From Bog-473 sp963828505 (GTDB taxonomy: Bacteria > Actinomycetota > Acidimicrobiia > Acidimicrobiales > RAAP-2), in the NCBI GenBank assembly GCA_963828505.1, contig CAWHFM010000011.1:181660-245659 (forward strand): DNA of 64,000 bases, written 5' to 3'. How positions within the stretch are numbered: the stretch's first letter is position 1; each line of letters begins with the position of its first letter. Under the pieces are notes generated by a model, which did not search any database, was not told where the DNA came from, and worked only from the letters and a program-made list of their open reading frames with translations. The position numbers were made by a program, and so were the translations under genes. Positions 59,790 through 64,000 of the stretch are shown in pieces.

Positions 59790-62017
59790 CAGGCGATGAC
59801 CTCGCCACCTAGGAACACGGCGCGGGCCAGGTCGTCGCGTTCCATGAGGTCGGCGATGGCGCCCTCGAAGCGCACCTGCCCTTTCTCCATGAAGACGGCA
59901 CGGTCGGCGATGGCGGCGGCGACGTTGAGGGACTGCTCCACCACGATCATCGTCACGCCTTCGGCCTTGAGCCGCTCGACCACCTCAATGAGCTCCTGCA
60001 CGACGATGGGAGCGAGCCCGAGGGAGAGCTCGTCGATCATGAGCACCTGCGGGTCGTGCAGCAGGGCGATGGCGAGGGCCAACATCTGCTGCTGGCCGCC
60101 CGAGAGCGTGTCGGCGCGGCGGTTCCTCGCCGACTCGAGGGCAGGGAACATGGCCAGGACCCGCTCCATGCGGCGGCGCATGTCGGTCCGGTCCCCCCGG
60201 TAGGCGAAGCCGCCCATCTCGAGGTTCTCGTAGATGGTCATCTCGCCGAAGACGCCCCGGCCTCCGGGAAGGAGGTGGATCCCGAGGCGCGACCGCTGCT
60301 CGGGGGTGGCGTAGGTGACTGTCCGGCCGTTGAGGCGCACGACGCCGCGGTCGGCGGTCACGAGCCCGGCCGCCACCTTGAGCGCGGTCGACTTCCCGGC
60401 GCCGTTGGTGCCGAGGAGAGCGAGGACCTCGCCGCGCCGCACCTCGAAGGCCACGTTGAAGAGGACCTGGACGTGCCCGTAGCTGAAGTCCACGTTGTTG
60501 AGCTGGAGGACCGGGATGGACTCGGGGTCCGCCGCCTGGCGCTCGTGCTCCTCCTGCTCCTCTTGGAGCTCGAGGACGACGAGGGAGAGGTCGTTGCGGA
60601 TGAAGCGGGAGCCCCGGATGATCATGAAGCCGCCGATGATCGTGGTGGGGATCATGACGATGAGCACGGCGGCCCGCGGCCCGAAGGCCTGGTCCAGGCC
60701 GGCCGAGAGCACGGCGCCACCGGTGGCCCCGAAGAAGAAGAGGTAGATGGCGCCGACCGCGCCGGTGAGGCCCCGCAGGTGGTACGGCGCGACCGAGGTG
60801 AGGACCGGTCCGACCATGGAGAACGCGCTCAGGGTGAGCACGGTCACCATGACGCTGAACACGGCCCAGAGAACGGCGTCGGGCATGAAGTACTGAATCG
60901 GCACCAGCACCGCCACGGGCAGGAGCATCTTCCCGATGAGGGCGAGGGCCTGGGCCGGGTCCCGGCGGTAGAGCTTGTCGTAGTAGCGCCCTACGAAGGG
61001 CAGCGCCACCAGCACGCCCAGGCTCCCGATGGTGCCGATCAACCCGCGACGGAAGGCGTCGAGACCATACTGCTGCTTCAAGAAGAGGTTCCCGAGCACC
61101 GGTGCGGTGAACAGCCCGAAGCCCATGGCCGAGAAGGCGATCAGGCACATCTTCAGGGTGCGGATCTTCAGGATGCGGGCGAACGCCGCCTCGAGCGACG
61201 GCGGCACCGGCTGGGTGTTCCCGACCACCTCTCCCAGCACGTCGAGCTTCTCGTGCTGACCGCGGGGGGGCTCACGCAGGCGGAACGCGATGACCGCGAC
61301 CACGACGATCGGCACGGCCAGGATGTAAAAGGCCCAGCGCCATCCGTTGGGCCCCCCGACCACGGTGGCGATGGTGCCCACCAGGATCGGGCTGAGGGCG
61401 GTGGCGATGCCGGTGGCGACGCCCATGCCCGCGTAGATGCGGCCACGCATGCTGATCGGGTAGGTGTCGGCCAGGAGGGACCCGTGCACGCTCTGCGTCG
61501 ACGCCTGGGACACCCCGGCCCCGAAACGGACACAGAAGAACAGGAAGATGTTGGTCGCCAGCCCCGAGAGGAACACCATGATGCCGAAGAAGAACGTGGC
61601 GCAGGCGATGATCGGGGCACGGCGGTACCGGTCGGCCATCCAGCCCATGGGCAGGATTCCGAGCACCAGAAAGGCGCTGGAGATGCCGGCCACGAACACG
61701 ATGACGCCCGAGCTCACTCGGAACGACGACTGGATGTTGGGTGCGAGCACGCTCAGACCGGAGCTCTGGAGGTTGTCCAGGGCCACGATGAGAGCCAGGA
61801 TCACGAACGTCGAAGTGCCCGCCTTGCGCAGGCCCTCGCGCAGGGTCGTCCGCTCCTCGCGCGTCCCCGGCAGGAGGTCCTCGGGAAAGAGCACCTCCTC
61901 CTCCGCCTTGGACGCGCTGAGACGCTCCTGGGCGGTGTCGGCCAGGAGGCGGGCCAGCTCGGCCGGGCTCTCCCCTCCTTGCGTGGGCCCGTCCGGTACC
62001 GGTGTCGTGACGTCGCT
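59789..62017 (-). CDS. Fusion of an MFS transporter and a LivF-type ATPase
   Basis: A ~742-residue protein of unusual build. Residues ~72-470 form a 12-helix major facilitator domain with the MFS motif A, GWMADRYRR (126-134), VSSGVIVFVAGISSAFLVLGIL and two bundles split by a loop near 250-290. A charged linker (LVVLELQEEQEEHERQ) joins it to a LivF-type ATPase: Walker A GTNGAGKST (~537), HLLPGGRGVFGEMTIYENLEMGG, signature LSGGQQQMLALAIAL (~639), Walker B VLMIDELSLGLAP (~659) and switch VVEQSLNV. A cytosolic N-terminal segment of ~70 residues precedes the helices. Start GTG 62017 is a judgement; GTG 62068 would add 17 residues. The ATPase needs the LivG domain of the neighbouring fusion as partner, so the MFS part is tethered to an ABC complex. 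Confidence 0.88.
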   Translation of the reverse strand, partial: SDVTTPVPDGPTQGGESPAELARLLADTAQERLSASKAEEEVLFPEDLLPGTREERTTLREGLRKAGTSTFVILALIVALDNLQSSGLSVLAPNIQSSFRVSSGVIVFVAGISSAFLVLGILPMGWMADRYRRAPIIACATFFFGIMVFLSGLATNIFLFFCVRFGAGVSQASTQSVHGSLLADTYPISMRGRIYAGMGVATGIATALSPILVGTIATVVGGPNGWRWAFYILAVPIVVVAVIAFRLREPPRGQHEKLDVLGEVVGNTQPVPPSLEAAFARILKIRTLKMCLIAFSAMGFGLFTAPVLGNLFLKQQYGLDAFRRGLIGTIGSLGVLVALPFVGRYYDKLYRRDPAQALALIGKMLLPVAVLVPIQYFMPDAVLWAVFSVMVTVLTLSAFSMVGPVLTSVAPYHLRGLTGAVGAIYLFFFGATGGAVLSAGLDQAFGPRAAVLIVMIPTTIIGGFMIIRGSRFIRNDLSLVVLELQEEQEEHERQAADPESIPVLQLNNVDFSYGHVQVLFNVAFEVRRGEVLALLGTNGAGKSTALKVAAGLVTADRGVVRLNGRTVTYATPEQRSRLGIHLLPGGRGVFGEMTIYENLEMGGFAYRGDRTDMRRRMERVLAMFPALESARNRRADTLSGGQQQMLALAIALLHDPQVLMIDELSLGLAPIVVQELIEVVERLKAEGVTMIVVEQSLNVAAAIADRAVFMEKGQVRFEGAIADLMERDDLARAVFLGGEVIA

Positions 62018-62101
62018 CACGGCCGCGCCGACCCCCCGCGACCTCGACCGCGCTGTGGAACCCCCCACGTGTGCACCGGGAGGATGCTAGGCCGACTTCT
62101 T

Positions 62102-62139
62102 CTCACCGGCATGTGCCCCACGCTCACCGGCATGTGCCC
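62102..62139. repeat. 17-bp direct repeat spaced by two helical turns
   Basis: CTCACCGGCATGTGCCC occurs at 62102-62118 and again at 62123-62139, 21 bases apart. Copies one face of the helix apart are typical of sites for cooperative binding of a regulator, and they lie midway between the divergent operons. Confidence 0.65.
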
Positions 62140-62311
62140 ACCTCACCTCCGTACGGCCAGTCGGTCGGAGCGCCGGCACGGACCGCTTCGGATCGTTCCC
62201 GTCCCGACGATGACTCGATGCCGCCGACGGTGGCCGCCCAGCGGGAGCGGCGGCCCGCGCCCGGCGGCGTCCGGCTCACCGAGCCGGCAGTCTGGCACGG
62301 CCGACCGGCTT

Positions 62312-62327
62312 CTGCAAAGCTTTGCAG
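62312..62327. promoter_or_regulatory. Perfect 16-bp palindrome in front of uxaC
   Basis: CTGCAAAGCTTTGCAG, fully symmetric. It ends four bases before the GTG start of uxaC. The shape (TGCAAAG-CTTTGCA) resembles LacI-family operators of sugar genes. No regulator gene is visible in the window; its neighbour may lie to the right. Confidence 0.65.
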
Positions 62328-62331
62328 CGAC

Positions 62332-63738
62332 GTGCTGAACGAAGACCGACTCCTCCCCTCCGAGCCGGGCACCCGTGCCATGGCGCGGCGCATCTACGAG
62401 GGGACGAGGGCGCTGCCCATCGTGAGCCCGCACGGTCACTGCGACCCGGCACAGCTCGCCGACGACGTCGGGTTCGGCGACCCGGCCACCGAGCTGGTGA
62501 CGCGGGACCATTACCTGTTGCGCATGCTGTACAGCCAGGGGGTCCCCCTCGAGTCGCTCGGCGTCCGGCCGCTCGACGGGAGCCATGCGCAGAGCGACGG
62601 CCGGCTCGTCTGGCGTGCATTCGCCGATCACTTCCATCTGTTCCGGGGCACACCGTCGAAGCTCTGGTTGGAGCACACGCTGGCGGAGGTGTTGGGCATC
62701 GACGTCCCATTTCGACCCGAGACGGCAGACGCGATCTACGACGACATGTGCGCCCGCCTCCGGCAAGACGAGTTCCGCCCCCGAGCCTTGTTCGAGCGCT
62801 CGGGTATCGAGTTCCTGGCGACGACCGACGGTGCCCTCGGCTCGCTCGAACCGCACGCCGCTCTGCGACGCTCCGGCTGGAGAGGCACGGTCGTGCCCAC
62901 CTTCCGGCCGGACGACGTCGTCGACCCGGACCGTCGCAGCTTCCGCTCGAACGTCGCCGCGTTGGGCCGGCTCACCGACACCGACACGTCGACCTGGAAG
63001 GGATACCTGGACGGCATCCGCCTCCGGCGCGACGAATTCATCGCCGCCGGCGCCACGGCCTCCGACCACGGCCACCCGTCATCGGCGACCGCCGACCTCG
63101 GCGCACGCGAGGCGGAGGACCTCTTCGCCCGGGTGCTCGGCGACCAACCGAGTCCGGGCGACACGGAGCTCTTCCGCGGCCAGATGCTGCTCCAGATGGC
63201 GTCCATGAGTTTGGAGGACGGGCTCGTGCTGCAGCTGCACACCGGGGCGTGGCGCGACCACAACCCGTGGCTCGCGGCGCGCTTCGGCCCCGACCAGGGA
63301 GCCGACATGCCCAGAGCGGTCGACTACGTCGGCACCTTGAAGCCACTGCTCGACCGATTCGGGAACGAGACGCGGCTGACCGTGGTGGTCTACACGCTGG
63401 ACGAGACCACCTACAGCCGCGAACTGGCTCCCCTAGCCGGGCACTACCCCGCGCTCCGCCTGGGGCCGCCGTGGTGGTTCTACGACAGCCCCGAGGGCAT
63501 CCGCCGGTTCTACCGGCGGGTCGCCGAGACGGCGGGCTTCGCCAACACCGTCGGCTTCAACGACGACGCCCGGTCCCTGCTGACCATCCCCGCCCGCCAC
63601 GACGTGGCGCGGAGGCTGAACGCGGGCTACCTGGCCGAGCTGGTGGCCGAGCACCGGTTGGACGAAGCCGAGGCCGCCGACCTGGCGGCGGACCTGGCCT
63701 ACAACCTGGCGCGCCACGCCTTCCGCGTCGGCTCGTGA
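62332..63738 (+). CDS. uxaC: Uronate isomerase (glucuronate/galacturonate isomerase)
   Basis: A 468-residue amidohydrolase-fold isomerase. UxaC converts D-glucuronate to fructuronate and D-galacturonate to tagaturonate. LNEDRLLPSEPGTRAMARRIYEGTRALPIVSPHGHCDP is its start, with the metal motif H-x-H in SPHGHCDP, DHYLLRMLYSQGVP, PKLW-like SKLWLEHTLAEVLG, and later VLQLHTGAWRDHNP with His and Arg, and a C-terminal GFNDDARSLLTIPARHDVARR. GTG 62332 gives the normal length; ATG 62218 would add 38 unlikely residues and put the palindrome inside the gene. It overlaps the kinase gene by GTGA. With the rhamnosidase it points to pectin-type substrates. Confidence 0.92.
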   Translation: MLNEDRLLPSEPGTRAMARRIYEGTRALPIVSPHGHCDPAQLADDVGFGDPATELVTRDHYLLRMLYSQGVPLESLGVRPLDGSHAQSDGRLVWRAFADHFHLFRGTPSKLWLEHTLAEVLGIDVPFRPETADAIYDDMCARLRQDEFRPRALFERSGIEFLATTDGALGSLEPHAALRRSGWRGTVVPTFRPDDVVDPDRRSFRSNVAALGRLTDTDTSTWKGYLDGIRLRRDEFIAAGATASDHGHPSSATADLGAREAEDLFARVLGDQPSPGDTELFRGQMLLQMASMSLEDGLVLQLHTGAWRDHNPWLAARFGPDQGADMPRAVDYVGTLKPLLDRFGNETRLTVVVYTLDETTYSRELAPLAGHYPALRLGPPWWFYDSPEGIRRFYRRVAETAGFANTVGFNDDARSLLTIPARHDVARRLNAGYLAELVAEHRLDEAEAADLAADLAYNLARHAFRVGS

Positions 63739-64000
63739 CGCCGGTGGTGATCGCCGGCCTGATGGGCGCCGGCAAGTCCTCCGTCGGGGCCCTCGTCGCC
63801 ACCGCCACGGGACGGACCTTCGTCGACGTCGACCGCGCCATTGAGGCGGACACCGGCAAGACCGTCCGCCAGCTCTGGGAGGAGGGTGGCGAGCCTGCGT
63901 ACCGGCATCTCGAGTCGCAGGCGGTGCTGAAGACGCTGGCCGGGGGCGAGGACGTCGTGTTGGCCGCCCCCGGCGGCACGATCCTCGACCCCGCCGTCCG
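63735..64000 (+). CDS. Shikimate-kinase-like P-loop kinase (3' end outside window)
   Basis: The first 88 residues of a nucleoside-monophosphate-kinase-fold sugar kinase. VIAGLMGAGKSSVG is the Walker A, FVDVDRAIEADTGKTVRQLWEEGGEPAYRHLESQAVLKTL matches the shikimate kinase substrate-binding part (D-x-D, the E..R pattern) and VVLAAPGGTILDPAV is the GGG-loop variant. The start GTG 63735 overlaps the stop of uxaC. This link suggests a role in sugar-acid metabolism rather than the aromatic pathway, e.g. a kinase for a uronate product, but a true AroK is possible. Truncated by the window edge. Confidence 0.8.
   Translation, partial: MTPVVIAGLMGAGKSSVGALVATATGRTFVDVDRAIEADTGKTVRQLWEEGGEPAYRHLESQAVLKTLAGGEDVVLAAPGGTILDPAV

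Larger units (their letters stand above)
62018..62331. other. 314-bp divergent control region of transporter/rhamnosidase and uxaC operons
   Basis: It separates the leftward hybrid transporter operon from the rightward uxaC operon. It contains the direct repeat at 62102-62139 and the palindrome at 62312-62327. If GTG 62068 is the true start of the MFS fusion, the first ~50 bases are coding. An open frame from ATG 62218 into uxaC exists but its sequence is not conserved in sense. Confidence 0.6.

Noticed and set aside
60056..62338. 760-codon rightward open frame antisense to the MFS-LivF fusion
   Set aside because: Shadow of the real gene; no motifs, and the true strand has Walker A, signature and MFS motifs.

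Overview
The window is high-GC, gene-dense DNA from an actinobacterium. Frequent GTG starts, 4-base GTGA/ATGA overlaps between consecutive genes, apparently leaderless promoters, F420/flavin luciferase-like oxidoreductases, DUF427 proteins and many acyl-CoA enzymes suggest a soil or aquatic member of the Acidimicrobiia. The lineage is inferred, since there is no rRNA or marker gene here. No tRNA, rRNA, CRISPR array or transposase was seen.

Left part (1-18000). A truncated secreted protein, an FAD oxidoreductase, a secreted beta-propeller and a 2-oxoglutarate oxygenase come first. A luciferase-like monooxygenase coupled to a ferritin-like protein follows, divergent from a TetR gene with a clear operator between them. 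Next is a 902-residue exported beta-repeat protein with a recent internal 588-bp duplication. A cluster of CoA-type genes follows: DUF35 protein, thiolase-like protein with a frameshift, MDR reductase, SDR, a DUF427-TesB fusion, a double DUF427 protein and a badly damaged crotonase.

Middle part (16747-42500). A branched-chain-amino-acid-type ABC transporter (LivHM fusion, LivG, LivF, binding protein) is followed by crotonase, two amidohydrolases, MmsA, a fused DUF35-thiolase (Ltp2-like aldolase candidate), TetR, a paired acyl-CoA dehydrogenase, aldehyde dehydrogenase, TesB thioesterase, CoA transferase and SDR. Five promoters in this stretch carry the same palindrome, consensus TGACATCGACGTCGATGTCA, centred on GACGTC. 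They lie in front of the transporter, both amidohydrolase operons, the aldolase-TetR operon and the divergent ALDH/TesB pair. I read this as one regulon for uptake and CoA-dependent breakdown of an unidentified acid or isoprenoid/steroid-like side chain, probably controlled by the TetR at 33699. A glycosyltransferase, and a GT/deacetylase/methyltransferase operon, are interleaved with it.

Right-middle part (42560-52768). DoxX, small dimeric alpha-beta-barrel proteins (one cut by a TGA), hydrolases, crotonase, a twice-frameshifted secreted esterase, a luciferase-like oxidoreductase, a P450, MarR, and an acyl-CoA mutase large subunit whose substrate residues (F65, Q183) match isobutyryl-CoA mutase rather than methylmalonyl-CoA mutase.

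Right end (52749-64000). A solute-binding protein, a GH78 alpha-L-rhamnosidase, a LivH-LivM-LivG triple fusion and an MFS-LivF fusion form one leftward set. Uronate isomerase (uxaC) and a shikimate-kinase-like gene run rightward from a shared 314-bp control region holding a 16-bp palindrome and a direct repeat. This looks like a rhamnose/uronate (pectin-type) utilisation locus with a hybrid transporter made of only two membrane polypeptides, the most unusual architecture in the window.

Several genes are broken by frameshifts or in-frame stops (11286, 16080, 16680, 35780, 45490, 46080, 47955). Some may be assembly errors; the crotonase at 15975 also has an internal deletion and looks truly decayed.
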